Positions 16,256 to 24,399 are shown, counted from the stretch's first letter. The stretch: DNA of 63,264 bases from CAXPZW01 sp964221845 (GCA_964221845.1 CAXPZW010000023.1:1-63264); one strand, 5' to 3'. The notes: a model not told the origin generated them from the letters alone. Made by a program: numbers and translations.

Positions 16256-16344
16256 ACAAATCAAGCTCTCTCCTCAACGGTCTAAGGGAAGGCATCGTAT
16301 GGCCTAGTTGCAGCGGTAGAGAAAGCAAGCATCAACCTTTTTCC
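16256..16344. repeat. 89-bp direct repeat, copy 1
   Basis: Copy 1 of an 89-bp direct repeat; copy 2 is at 20669-20757. I count 16 mismatches and no gaps (about 82% identity). The 11 bases at one end, 14 at the other and a 22-base central block beginning GGCATCGTATGGCC are identical. The repeats flank the DUF481-KAP-channel segment. Apart from this copy and the microprotein at 16447, the stretch 16202-16556 shows nothing I recognise. Confidence 0.85.
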
Positions 16345-16446
16345 TGCAAGAAGCCCTGTGCCCACAAACATCTGCTGGATCTCGTGCCGCCACTCAAGCT
16401 GTCTGCGGTACGCTAGTCCCTGCTTGTGCAGCAAGTTCCCGCCTCT

Positions 16447-16560
16447 CTAGGTAAAAAGTCCGTAGAACTCTGAATGGTGCTGCAAAATCGCTTGGCCAAA
16501 CTTGGATTCGAATCTTCCCGACATTAGCCCCTCAATCAGCTGGTCTTGCAAGTTTGTCAT
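16447..16560 (-). CDS. 37-residue microprotein coupled to the DUF481-like gene
   Basis: The ATG at 16560 overlaps the TGA of the upstream outer-membrane protein gene as ATGA, and 37 codons follow to a TAG at 16449. The product is soluble-looking (starts MTNLQDQLIEGLMSGRFES). The start-stop overlap and coding-like composition argue that it is translated. The same frame remains open after the TAG for 52 more codons, running into the 89-bp repeat and ending in a second TAG, so it could also be the first part of a longer protein cut by a nonsense change. The function is unknown. Confidence 0.45.
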   Translation of the reverse strand: MTNLQDQLIEGLMSGRFESKFGQAILQHHSEFYGLFT

Positions 16561-17333
16561 TTGGCGTTGTTTAAACCCAAGCGCAAGCCTACTCTATTTC
16601 CCAAATCCCAACTGCCCAATCCTCCGTGAGGGTCGCCGTCCCAACGAAACCCTGCATTCCATTCGAAAGCCACATTGGACGCCAGTGTCACATCCATGCT
16701 ACATTCCACGAACACGCGTGAATCGGAAAAATCCGAATAGGCAGATTGGGCATACGTGGTCAGACGCCAAAACAAGTGTTCCGAAATGCGCCATCCCGCG
16801 GATAGAATTACACTGTTCCGTATCAATTCTTTCGGCGGCTCACCTGACTCGTCCGTGTAGGTTTCTGCTTCCCAAAACGACCCTATTGACGTCTCGATGA
16901 ACAAGGATTCCCCATCGAGCATGCGACGCTTCACCCCCAGCCCTGCGAGATTGCGCTGGTTCAAAAGAAGCACGTTGTTACTCGAGGTCTGCACAAATGC
17001 AAAAGGTTGGGCAACACGTGCGTCCCCGACTGCTATGCGAAGTTGCCCAAAAGCATTGGCCTGAATGTTAATGCCATCTTGTGCCAAACGTGCCCAGGCA
17101 GCTGCGCCCTTGAGTGTCCAAAGCCCCCTCCTCCATGCGGCTCCCGCATTCAATGAGAGGTCAACAACGTTGGAGTTGCCGTTCGAAAAATCGCCTGCCA
17201 TTCCTGTGGTCCACTGAAATGCTTCGTCGGCGTCGAGCAACAAGGTTTCTGTGTTCACGATAGTTTGGGCCTGAGCTTGAATCAGGCTTGCACAAGCCAG
17301 TAACAAAAAGAGGATGCGACGAACGTGGTTCAT
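16557..17333 (-). CDS. DUF481-like outer-membrane beta-barrel protein
   Basis: 258 residues from ATG 17333, selected because a signal peptide follows (MNHVRRILFLLLACASLIQA). The mature part alternates polar and hydrophobic residues and resembles the DUF481 (YdiY-like) outer-membrane family: DEAFQWTTGMAGDFSNGNSN near the start, repeated amphipathic strands, and a last strand ending VGLRLGLNNAK. It is probably an outer-membrane barrel; its physiological role is unknown. Its 3' end overlaps the start of the 37-residue microprotein. It lies between the 89-bp repeats, downstream of the KAP NTPase and on the same strand. Confidence 0.65.
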   Translation of the reverse strand: MNHVRRILFLLLACASLIQAQAQTIVNTETLLLDADEAFQWTTGMAGDFSNGNSNVVDLSLNAGAAWRRGLWTLKGAAAWARLAQDGINIQANAFGQLRIAVGDARVAQPFAFVQTSSNNVLLLNQRNLAGLGVKRRMLDGESLFIETSIGSFWEAETYTDESGEPPKELIRNSVILSAGWRISEHLFWRLTTYAQSAYSDFSDSRVFVECSMDVTLASNVAFEWNAGFRWDGDPHGGLGSWDLGNRVGLRLGLNNAK

Positions 17334-17578
17334 GTATACAAGAAAGTACGAAACAGCGAAAGTCATGTTCTAAAGCCGATTGGATGATGGTATAACAGCA
17401 GACCAGATGAAGCATCTGTGCACTCTACCCGTGCAGGAAGGGACCCAAGAATAAGGTCCGTACCTAATTATACCTAGAGGGTTGAATTGATTTTTACCAT
17501 TCGTGCCAACTGGGAATTCATGCGCGCGCTTTCTGTCAAACCAGAGTTCTGCGACGGCTTGAAAGACTATTCGAAGAT

Positions 17579-19528
17579 TCAGAACGAGTGACCTTTTGCC
17601 ACAAGCGACTTAATGTCGGAAATGTAGGCCCCCTTCAATAATTTATTGTTTTCGGCTCCCTCGGGATGTAAGTGCTTTCTGCCCTCGTCCAGTGCTTGGA
17701 TTGCGTCGTCAATCACTCCACTTTGAACGAGCAAGTCGAAGTCGCTTGGGTTGCGCAAAATGCATTTGTACATCCAACTTGAATGCTCACTTTGTGCGGG
17801 CATCAATTTGAGAATTGAGTCCTTTTGGTAGTCGTGACTTGGTTTGTAGAGGTAGCAATTGAGGAAATACGAACGATTGCTCAGCCCGAGTTCAGTCTCA
17901 ATGAACTTCTCAGTCTTCCCAAATCTGATTTGGAAAAATTTCCCTCCTCTTTTTTGTTTCCAATTCAATACTAAACCACCAGTTTGACTGACGTCAGGAA
18001 ATAGTATACCACTGGCAATTTCCTCTGCAAATCGTTCTTTCAAGCTTTGGTCAACATACTTCAGGAGAGCGATCAACTCTTTATTCAGGAGGGCATTGCC
18101 TTTTTTGGATTCCCGCATGTTTTCGATGTATCCATCGATACCATCGAAATATTTTCGAGAATAACTCTTGCTCGCCGCCTGCTTTGCAGTCAAATCGTCG
18201 TCCACGTTGGTGATGGCCGCAAACTCGAGTACGGAGTTGAGTTCATCATGGAGATCTTCGGGTTTCTCGAAGAGTTCGCGTAAGAAATTGAACAGCTCCA
18301 ACACATTGAAAATTTTCACCTTCAAGTAGGGGTCTCGTTGAGCAACGCCCCACAAGATCTGTTCCCAGAGTTCATCTGTGAGTTCAGATTCCCCCACCTT
18401 CGAAAGCTCAGAAACCACTTCATCCAAATCCAGGTTGATTTTGTTTCCAAATGACTTGTCCCAATCAAGATAATTTGGGTTTTGCGTCAAGAGCCGGAAT
18501 ACTTCTGGGTAAGAAATTTGGATGCCGAGTGTCGCAAAAAGCAAGATTTTATGGACGTCGTCATCCTGATCATTGTCATCAACAATGATTTTGATGAGGC
18601 TGAAAGTGTTGAGGTAGCGCTTCAGACTTCGTGGATTGCTGCCTACGGTGTACCCTACGATTTTGGTGATTTGGGAAACCTCCTCATCGGTCACTTGAAC
18701 GTCGATTTCAAGCAGCTTGTTTTTCAGAAAGGTGTTGATGTCGTAGGCCCCGATGGGCATGGAAAATGGCACCTGAATGATTTTGTCGAAAAACGAACGA
18801 AATTCTCTTTCGTTCTCCTTGGTCTTCGGACCAAACTTGGACTCCAATCCCTTTACGACCACATCGTAGTCGATGGCCAAGACAAAAATACAATTGGGAA
18901 TGTCAAAGATGTTTTTGAGAGATTCCAACACTTCAACTGCGTCCGATGGCTGTATGCGATCCAAGTCATCGACAAAAAACACCACCTTTTGAACCGGATT
19001 TTTGCCCTCAACAAGCTCTTGGATCAGGCCGCTGATCAGCTTCTTTACCTCAGCGATCTCAGCGACATAATTGTCACTGCTCTGGTCCATGGCGCTTTGC
19101 ACATTGATGCCGGTTTGGTTGGCTACAACCTGGTTGGCAATCCCCGAGAGGAATTTGCCCGCCTTATCAAAGCGTGACTTTACATCGTCCTTTACCGTCC
19201 ATACATCCCTTTGTTTGCAGGACTCTTTCAATTTGTCGAGCATACCCTTCAGCACACTCGGGGTGGTTTCGTGAGCTCCCTTAAACATGCTGTATTCCCA
19301 AGTATTCACCCAGGAAGTGGCAATCAACTTTCCATTTTCATCGCTGTTGAACTGCTCCAAGAGCAGGGACATCAGCGAAGTCTTTCCCGTTCCCCATTCA
19401 CCCTGCAATCCTATGGTGATTGGTGTGTCACTCTGTATAATGAATTTGCTCAGAGATTTGGCATATTTCTCTACGGATAGAAAGTCCTGTTCAAGTTTAC
19501 TTATAGGAGAATCGGTGATGGAAGACAT
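17579..19528 (-). CDS. KAP family P-loop NTPase
   Basis: 649 residues. Walker A is GEWGTGKTS (43-51) and Walker B is KVVFFVDDLDRIQ (181-193), with DDLDR as in the KAP (Kidins220/ARMS-PifA) NTPases. A sensor-like segment NPRSLKRYLNTF follows further on. In the canonical family membrane helices are often inserted between the Walker motifs; here that region looks soluble (DKAGKFLSGIANQVVANQTG). The C-terminal 250 residues are unassigned. KAP proteins occur widely in phage-exclusion and other defence loci. The gene is eight bases downstream of a small ribbon/coiled-coil gene on the same strand, so the two probably form one unit. The effector function is unknown. Confidence 0.88.
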   Translation of the reverse strand: MSSITDSPISKLEQDFLSVEKYAKSLSKFIIQSDTPITIGLQGEWGTGKTSLMSLLLEQFNSDENGKLIATSWVNTWEYSMFKGAHETTPSVLKGMLDKLKESCKQRDVWTVKDDVKSRFDKAGKFLSGIANQVVANQTGINVQSAMDQSSDNYVAEIAEVKKLISGLIQELVEGKNPVQKVVFFVDDLDRIQPSDAVEVLESLKNIFDIPNCIFVLAIDYDVVVKGLESKFGPKTKENEREFRSFFDKIIQVPFSMPIGAYDINTFLKNKLLEIDVQVTDEEVSQITKIVGYTVGSNPRSLKRYLNTFSLIKIIVDDNDQDDDVHKILLFATLGIQISYPEVFRLLTQNPNYLDWDKSFGNKINLDLDEVVSELSKVGESELTDELWEQILWGVAQRDPYLKVKIFNVLELFNFLRELFEKPEDLHDELNSVLEFAAITNVDDDLTAKQAASKSYSRKYFDGIDGYIENMRESKKGNALLNKELIALLKYVDQSLKERFAEEIASGILFPDVSQTGGLVLNWKQKRGGKFFQIRFGKTEKFIETELGLSNRSYFLNCYLYKPSHDYQKDSILKLMPAQSEHSSWMYKCILRNPSDFDLLVQSGVIDDAIQALDEGRKHLHPEGAENNKLLKGAYISDIKSLVAKGHSF

Positions 19529-19536
19529 TGCGACGT

Positions 19537-19815
19537 TCAGCTTTTCAAAATGACATCAGCGTTGCGAAGAACGTTTTCAAAACATTTTTCAAACTCTTTT
19601 TGAGCCTTGATCATGTTGCGTTCGAAGTCTTTTTGCAGTTTCTCCATGTTGGCCATGGAACGCTTGAGTTTGCTTTGGTCACTGGACTTGAACTTGTATA
19701 CGTGCCCTTTGCTCGACTTCAATGAGCTTTTTTGACTGATCTCGCCGAATGTAGTCTTGATGGGGCGCCCGTTGCCTGGGCAAGGAATCTCGGTTTTTTC
19801 CTTTTGAAGGTTCAT
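19537..19815 (-). CDS. Small protein with degenerate zinc-ribbon-like start and coiled coil
   Basis: 92 residues, co-directional with the KAP NTPase and only eight bases upstream of it. The N-terminal 45 residues (EIPCPGNGRPIKTTFGEISQ, then SSLKSSKGHVYKF) follow the spacing of small zinc-ribbon proteins that read CxCG...FKCxxCG, but three of the four Cys are replaced. The C-terminal half is a basic coiled coil (MEKLQKDFERNMIKAQKEFE). It is probably a partner or adaptor of the KAP NTPase; this is inferred from position. It faces the K+ channel gene divergently across 86 bases. Confidence 0.65.
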   Translation of the reverse strand: MNLQKEKTEIPCPGNGRPIKTTFGEISQKSSLKSSKGHVYKFKSSDQSKLKRSMANMEKLQKDFERNMIKAQKEFEKCFENVLRNADVILKS

Positions 19816-19901
19816 AGGTTTTGATTTTGGTTGGATTAAAATTATGTCTTCTCCCCCTTGATTCCAAGGTCAGAGATAGTATTATAGAGGCATCCACAAA
19901 G

Positions 19902-20642
19902 ATGCCACCCATGAAGGAACAATTAAGAGAAATCGTCAAGATTGACGGCGCCCACAGGTTGTCCGTACCGTTCGATCGCGTCATCACGGTGAGCATTGTT
20001 ATTGCAATCATTCATTTGACGCTCGAAACAGAAAGAGAACTGCTTGAAGCTCATCGGTTCTTATTTCAGGTTGTTGAATTGGTATTGACTGTCATTTTTA
20101 CCGTGGAATACATATTGAGACTGATAGCCTATAGCAAAAACAAGAATGGGAGCTTCTTGTCCTACGTGTTTTCGCTTGCCATGCTCATTGATCTGCTCGC
20201 CTTGATTCCATTCTACTTGACGCTTTTGCCCATCGACTTACGTTATCTCAGGATTTTCAGGCTGTTTAGAATCGCGCGAATTTTCAAATTGGCACGCTAC
20301 AACAAGGCGATCAATGTGGTCCACACTGTGATGAAGGAAAGGAAGGACCTGTTGACCGTCAGTTTTGTCCTTATTTTTTTCATCCTCTACATCGTCAGTG
20401 CGTTGATGTACTACATCGAAAATGCAGCGCAGCCAGAGGAATTTTCGAGCATCATCAAAACCATGTGGTGGGGTGTGGCAACACTCACAACGGTTGGATA
20501 TGGAGACATCTATCCCATTACGGCTTTGGGGCGAGTTTTGGGAGGCATCATTGCGATTTTGGGAATTGGACTGTTTGCCATCCCTGCGGGAATCATCGCG
20601 TCAGGATTCTTGGAATACTTCGAAAAAAACAGCAAGCGATGA
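19902..20642 (+). CDS. Voltage-gated potassium channel (Kv-type, six membrane helices)
   Basis: 246 residues from ATG 19902; a TTG at 19821 and an ATG at 19911 are alternatives. Six membrane helices are visible, with an S4-like helix carrying regularly spaced Arg (LRYLRIFRLFRIARIFKLAR) and the K+ selectivity filter TTVGYGD before the last helix. It should form a tetrameric inner-membrane K+ channel. The cytoplasmic N-terminus is short and there is no RCK or cyclic-nucleotide domain. It is divergent from the KAP gene pair and lies inside the repeat-flanked segment, so it may belong with them. Stand-alone Kv channels are also common in bacteria. Confidence 0.9.
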   Translation: MPPMKEQLREIVKIDGAHRLSVPFDRVITVSIVIAIIHLTLETERELLEAHRFLFQVVELVLTVIFTVEYILRLIAYSKNKNGSFLSYVFSLAMLIDLLALIPFYLTLLPIDLRYLRIFRLFRIARIFKLARYNKAINVVHTVMKERKDLLTVSFVLIFFILYIVSALMYYIENAAQPEEFSSIIKTMWWGVATLTTVGYGDIYPITALGRVLGGIIAILGIGLFAIPAGIIASGFLEYFEKNSKR

Positions 20643-20668
20643 GCAACCGGGTCTTCTAAGCTTTCACT

Positions 20669-20757
20669 ACAAATCAAGCCCTCGCCTCAACAGCCTGACT
20701 AGAGGCATCGTATGGCCTAGTTGCACTTGTAGAAAAAGTACACATCAACCTTTTTCC
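20669..20757. repeat. 89-bp direct repeat, copy 2
   Basis: Direct repeat partner of 16256-16344, same orientation, no gaps in the alignment. The minus-strand reading frame through both copies stays similar (KRLMCTFSTSATRPYD here, KRLMLAFSTAATRPYD in copy 1). It lies between the channel gene and the histidine kinase gene. The remainder of 20643-20916 shows no gene. Confidence 0.85.
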
Positions 20758-20916
20758 AGCATGAACACGCTTCCCAACCGATCTAGCTATCGCGGTCTGC
20801 GACCAAAGGACTGAGCAGCGCGATATCAGACAACATCTGACAGACGCCCTTTTGGAATTGGTCTACTTTGCCGCTCGCTGCGAAAAGTTGCATCAAAACT
20901 GACCAACAAGCATCAC

Positions 20917-22599
20917 GTGAACCCATCTCCGGATTTCATCACGTCGTACGGCATCCTGGCCGAAAAGCTGGGGAACGCCCAAACCCGCGACGACATTGCC
21001 GAGGTACTGTTCGAGTTTATCGAGCAGAACGCGCCTATGCCGTTCATGGGGTTTTACCTCTATGACGCCGAACAGCAAAAGCTGCTGAACGTCAAAGGCA
21101 AAGGCTTCACCGACGAGCAACGTGCCAAAGCCGAAGAGTCGGTGATGGACCGTCACCCGGGCAAGGCCTTCCGCGAAAACCGCGTGTTGTGGATCCCAGA
21201 CACCCGCGATAAAACCGCCGATCAACACGTCACCTCACCCCGCGATTTTGAAGTGCGCTCCGCGTTGGTGATCCCGGTATGTTCCGACGAAAAGGCACTG
21301 GGTGTTCTGACGTTGGCCAGCGATAAAGTGCGCTACTTCTCCGAGCACATGCGCGACATCATGTGTTCGGCCTGCAACATCACCGGCATCGCATACCGCA
21401 ACGTTGTGCGCATGCAAGAACAGCGCTCACTGATGGCCGAGCTGCTCAAAGCCAAGCGCGAGGCCGAATTGGCCAATTCCGAAAAATCCCTCTTTTTGGC
21501 CAACGTGAGCCACGAGCTGCGCACCCCCATCCACGGCATCCGAGGCCTGATTGACCTGATGCGCAAAGCCCAAGACCCGGTCCAAAAAGACAGCTACATC
21601 TCCTTTGCCTCGCAAAGCTTGGCACAACTGGAAAACGTAGTAGAAGACCTGCTCGACATCTCCATGAGTCAAGGCGGACGCCTGCTGCTCAAAGACGAGT
21701 GGTTCAGCCTTGAGGGCATGATGCCAGGGCTCATGGTTGAGTTCTCCAACCAAGCTTCGTCCAAAGGACTGGCATTCAATACCGAGATGCCCGAAGCACT
21801 GGACATGGAAGTCAAGGCCGACCCCACACGTTTGCGTCAAGCCTTGTCCATCTTGTTGAACAACGCAATCAAGTACACCCCTTCAGGCCATGTGACCTTC
21901 ACCGGTGCTTGTGTAATTGCCGACGGCACCAAAGAACTGGTCCTGGCTGTGGAGGACACAGGTATGGGCATTACTGAAGAAGAATTGCCCCTCATCTTTG
22001 ACCCCTTCTTCCGATCCTACAATCAGGAAAAGAACAACCTGAAAGGCACCGGCTTGGGGCTGGCGGTGTGCAAGGAGATTGTCGAACGTTTGGGTGGGAG
22101 TATCAGCGCCCACAGCAATCCGGGCAAGGGTTCACGCTTCGAAATCCACTTGTCACTCCCTTGTCGTCCAAAAGACCCTGCTGCGCACATGACCCAAGAT
22201 GCCAGCCCGCAATACGACCTCACCGGCAAGCGTATCCTTGTGGCCGAAGACAGCGAAGTCAATCAATTGGTGCTGGCCCACATCCTCGAGTCCTTTGGTG
22301 TTGAGCTCTTCATGGTGTCCAACGGAGAGCAGGCCTGGCAAACCCTGCGCGCCACTCAAGTGGACCTGATCATCATGGACCTGCAAATGCCCTCCATGAA
22401 CGGCATCGATGCCATGAAAGCCATCCGGGCAGATGGCAATCCGGTGCCCGCCATTGCCCTAACGGCAAACAGCGATCACCTCGAAAGGGACCGCTGTTTG
22501 CAAGCCGGATTCAACGAATACGTTTCCAAGCCGTTTGAGACCAACGCTATGCAAGCCTTGATGGGCCGCTTGTTGGAAGAGGCTCCGGTGCGCTCTTAA
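20917..22599 (+). CDS. Hybrid histidine kinase (GAF-HisKA-HATPase-REC)
   Basis: 560 residues from a GTG start. A GAF-like sensor (about 10-165) is followed by the dimerisation/phosphoacceptor helix with FLANVSHELRTPIHG (His199), an ATPase domain (about 300-420; DTGMGI, GTGLGLAVCKEIV), and a C-terminal receiver (about 435-555; ILVAEDSEVN, phospho-acceptor Asp488 in LIIMDLQMP, and the conserved Lys in VSKPFE). No membrane helix is seen, so it is a cytoplasmic phosphorelay sensor. The output protein is not adjacent. Base composition returns to the GC-rich background here, so it lies outside the island. Its stop overlaps that of the next, convergent gene by four bases. Confidence 0.92.
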   Translation: MNPSPDFITSYGILAEKLGNAQTRDDIAEVLFEFIEQNAPMPFMGFYLYDAEQQKLLNVKGKGFTDEQRAKAEESVMDRHPGKAFRENRVLWIPDTRDKTADQHVTSPRDFEVRSALVIPVCSDEKALGVLTLASDKVRYFSEHMRDIMCSACNITGIAYRNVVRMQEQRSLMAELLKAKREAELANSEKSLFLANVSHELRTPIHGIRGLIDLMRKAQDPVQKDSYISFASQSLAQLENVVEDLLDISMSQGGRLLLKDEWFSLEGMMPGLMVEFSNQASSKGLAFNTEMPEALDMEVKADPTRLRQALSILLNNAIKYTPSGHVTFTGACVIADGTKELVLAVEDTGMGITEEELPLIFDPFFRSYNQEKNNLKGTGLGLAVCKEIVERLGGSISAHSNPGKGSRFEIHLSLPCRPKDPAAHMTQDASPQYDLTGKRILVAEDSEVNQLVLAHILESFGVELFMVSNGEQAWQTLRATQVDLIIMDLQMPSMNGIDAMKAIRADGNPVPAIALTANSDHLERDRCLQAGFNEYVSKPFETNAMQALMGRLLEEAPVRS

Positions 22600-23405
22600 C
22601 GCAGGCGCATGCCGTCGGCGTTGGCCTTGAGGCGGTCGATGCGGCTCGCCTTCTCACGTACGAGTGTGTCTTGTGCGGTACGGGCCTTTTCGTTGGCCGC
22701 GCGTTCGCTTTCCAAACGTTTGATTTCCGCTTTTGCATTCTCAATCTCGAGGTTGAGTTGCTCGATTTTGAGCTGCAGTTGCTTGATGTCTTGTTCGGCA
22801 TCGGTCACCCCTTCGGTGGCTTTGGTGATGTCCGAATCTTGGCCGGCCAGTTCCTTGTCTAGCTTCTCGCCTTGCTTGTCCAGCTTCTCGAGTTCCTTGA
22901 CCATTTTGCCGTGCTCTTTGCGCTCGTCTTCAAGCACTTCGTCGTAGACCTCGACGTACAGGGCGCGTGCAAACGACTCCATCACTTGGGTCATTTTGGT
23001 TGATTCTCCAGGGAATTCTCCCGATTCCAAGTACCGGGTGCCGCTGAGCACAAAGACGTCCAGTCGTGCGCCGCGTTCATCGTCGGCCACTTTGGAGTAG
23101 AGGCTCACGGTACCTTCAGCCACATCCAGCATGCGGATGTTGAGTGCTTCGTAGTGCTTGCGTGCCTTCTTGAATTCGCAATTGTAGCGGGTATTGACAA
23201 AGGTGGCCCATTGCTTTTCGACCTGACCGGCCTCGGCGTTGAGGTACATGGTGAAGGCCGCTTGCGGCTGCTGGTTGAGCTTGGCGGTGGTTTGTTCTAC
23301 GCGCAGGCTCGGACCATTGAGCAGGGCTTGTTGGATTTCTTTCTCTTGGGCGAAAAGTGCTGTGGTGGCAAACAGCACGGTGAGGGTGAGGAGGAGTTGT
23401 TTCAT
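22596..23405 (-). CDS. Periplasmic coiled-coil protein of unknown function
   Basis: 269 residues from ATG 23405, which opens a signal peptide (MKQLLLTLTVLFATTALFAQ). The central part (about 45-170) has no recognised domain (FVNTRYNCEFKKARKHYEAL). The C-terminal third is a strong coiled coil (LQLKIEQLNLEIENAKAEIK). The protein should be exported to the periplasm. It is convergent with the kinase gene and divergent from the SlyD-like gene. Similar small coiled-coil proteins occur in Bacteroidota without known function. Confidence 0.75.
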   Translation of the reverse strand: MKQLLLTLTVLFATTALFAQEKEIQQALLNGPSLRVEQTTAKLNQQPQAAFTMYLNAEAGQVEKQWATFVNTRYNCEFKKARKHYEALNIRMLDVAEGTVSLYSKVADDERGARLDVFVLSGTRYLESGEFPGESTKMTQVMESFARALYVEVYDEVLEDERKEHGKMVKELEKLDKQGEKLDKELAGQDSDITKATEGVTDAEQDIKQLQLKIEQLNLEIENAKAEIKRLESERAANEKARTAQDTLVREKASRIDRLKANADGMRLR

Positions 23406-23516
23406 CAATTTTGAGCATTGTTGTCTTTGGGACGCGGCAACGTGCAGGAGGTCACATTTGCCACACCAATGTCGGAAGAAGGCCACTGGTTTGCACGGTA
23501 GACCCGGAATTGTTCC

Positions 23517-23524
23517 GACCTTTG
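23517..23524 (+). promoter_or_regulatory. -7-like box before slyD-like gene
   Basis: GACCTTTG, one base off TAnnTTTG, stands 17 bases before the ATG at 23542. A TTG at 23491-23493 is a possible -33 element at slightly long spacing. Confidence 0.4.
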
Positions 23525-23541
23525 CGGCGCAAATTGGGCCC

Positions 23542-24036
23542 ATGACCATTCAAAACAACCACGTGGTGGAGCTGGAATACCGCCTCCACCTCGACAACGC
23601 CGAAGGCGAACTCATCGAAGAAACCCAAGCCGGGGAACCCTTCACCTTCCTCTACGGCCACGAAGAAGTGCTGGAAATGTTGGTGGACGCGTTGGCTGGC
23701 CTAAAAGTGGGCGACGATTTTCGTGTAGCCATCCCGTGCAAGCACGCCTACGGTGACCCCGAAGAGTCGGCCATTGCCACCTTCTCTAAGGAGTTGTTCG
23801 AAGTAGACGGCAAGGTCGATGAGGCCCTGTTGGCCGAAGGAGAGCTGGTGCCGATGCGCGACGATGAAGGCAACGAGGTGGACGGCTTTGTGCTGGAAAA
23901 CACCCCCGAAGGCGTGACCCTGGACTTCAACCACCCCTTGGCCGGGGAAGACCTGTACTTTGAGGGCCGTGTGTTGGCCATCCGCCCCGCCACCCAAGCC
24001 GAGCTCGAAGCCGGTGAGGCCAGCGTGTCGCTTTAA
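23542..24036 (+). CDS. FKBP-type peptidyl-prolyl isomerase, SlyD-like
   Basis: 164 residues from ATG 23542; the frame is open far upstream, but the FKBP fold begins here. Residues about 1-70 and 120-145 form the FKBP domain (LIEETQAGEPFTFLYG, AGLKVGDDFRVAIP, AYGDPEE), with the insert-in-flap chaperone domain between them, as in SlyD. The His/Cys-rich metal-binding tail of E. coli SlyD is missing, which is common outside Enterobacteria. It should speed up prolyl isomerisation and bind unfolded chains in the cytoplasm. Confidence 0.92.
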   Translation: MTIQNNHVVELEYRLHLDNAEGELIEETQAGEPFTFLYGHEEVLEMLVDALAGLKVGDDFRVAIPCKHAYGDPEESAIATFSKELFEVDGKVDEALLAEGELVPMRDDEGNEVDGFVLENTPEGVTLDFNHPLAGEDLYFEGRVLAIRPATQAELEAGEASVSL

Positions 24037-24104
24037 CTACCGAGCCCTCAACTTTCAATCCGCATTGAAACCCGGGTGAATCCTTGATTTTCCCGCCCTG
24101 CATG

Positions 24105-24337
24105 TTATTCACAGCTTAACCGAATGCCAACTTGTTGAAAAGTGGGTAACTGAACGCACTCATTTTCAATGCATTCAAAATGGGGCTTTTACCCATCCAC
24201 AGGCTATGCACACGTTGTCCACAATTCAGGACTTTCCAGAAGCGTGTCCACGATAAATAGAGCGCGTGCATGCTTTCACGCTTGATTGAAAGTTCCGTGC
24301 ATATCCCTTGTGGATCAGGGCATTAAGGATATCCACC
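24105..24337. other. Cluster of DnaA-box-like sequences in a 367-base gap
   Basis: The gap 24037-24403 holds no gene but several near-matches to the DnaA box TTATNCACA: TTATTCACA (24105-24113, full match), CTATGCACA (24204-24212, one off), TTGTCCACA (24215-24223, one off), TGTGGATCA (24309-24317, reverse strand, one off), and weaker CCATCCACA (24193-24201) and ATATCCACC (24329-24337). An imperfect palindrome centred on AATGCATT lies at about 24160, and a hairpin TTTCAAT/ATTGAAA at 24053-24070. It could be a replication origin, a DnaA-titration site or a DnaA-controlled ftsX promoter. No dnaA, dnaN or parAB is nearby. Confidence 0.45.
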
Positions 24338-24391
24338 GCCCGCCTAGGAATACTTTTCATGCGGCCGGAGCGTTCTGCTACCGGAATCCCA

Positions 24392-24399
24392 CACCTTTG
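24392..24399 (+). promoter_or_regulatory. -7-like box before ftsX, leaderless-type
   Basis: CACCTTTG, one base off the consensus, with only four bases to the ATG at 24404. Confidence 0.4.

Noticed and set aside
17462..17591. Short plus-strand frame reading ANWEFMRALSVKPEFCDG before the KAP gene end
   Set aside because: Only 23 codons from its ATG (38 from the previous stop). The composition looks somewhat coding-like, but there is no upstream support or recognised family; at most a gene fragment.
16256..20757. Integron attC sites as explanation for the 89-bp repeats
   Set aside because: No pair of RYYYAAC and GTTRRRY core sites with the required symmetry is found, and no integron integrase is in the window.
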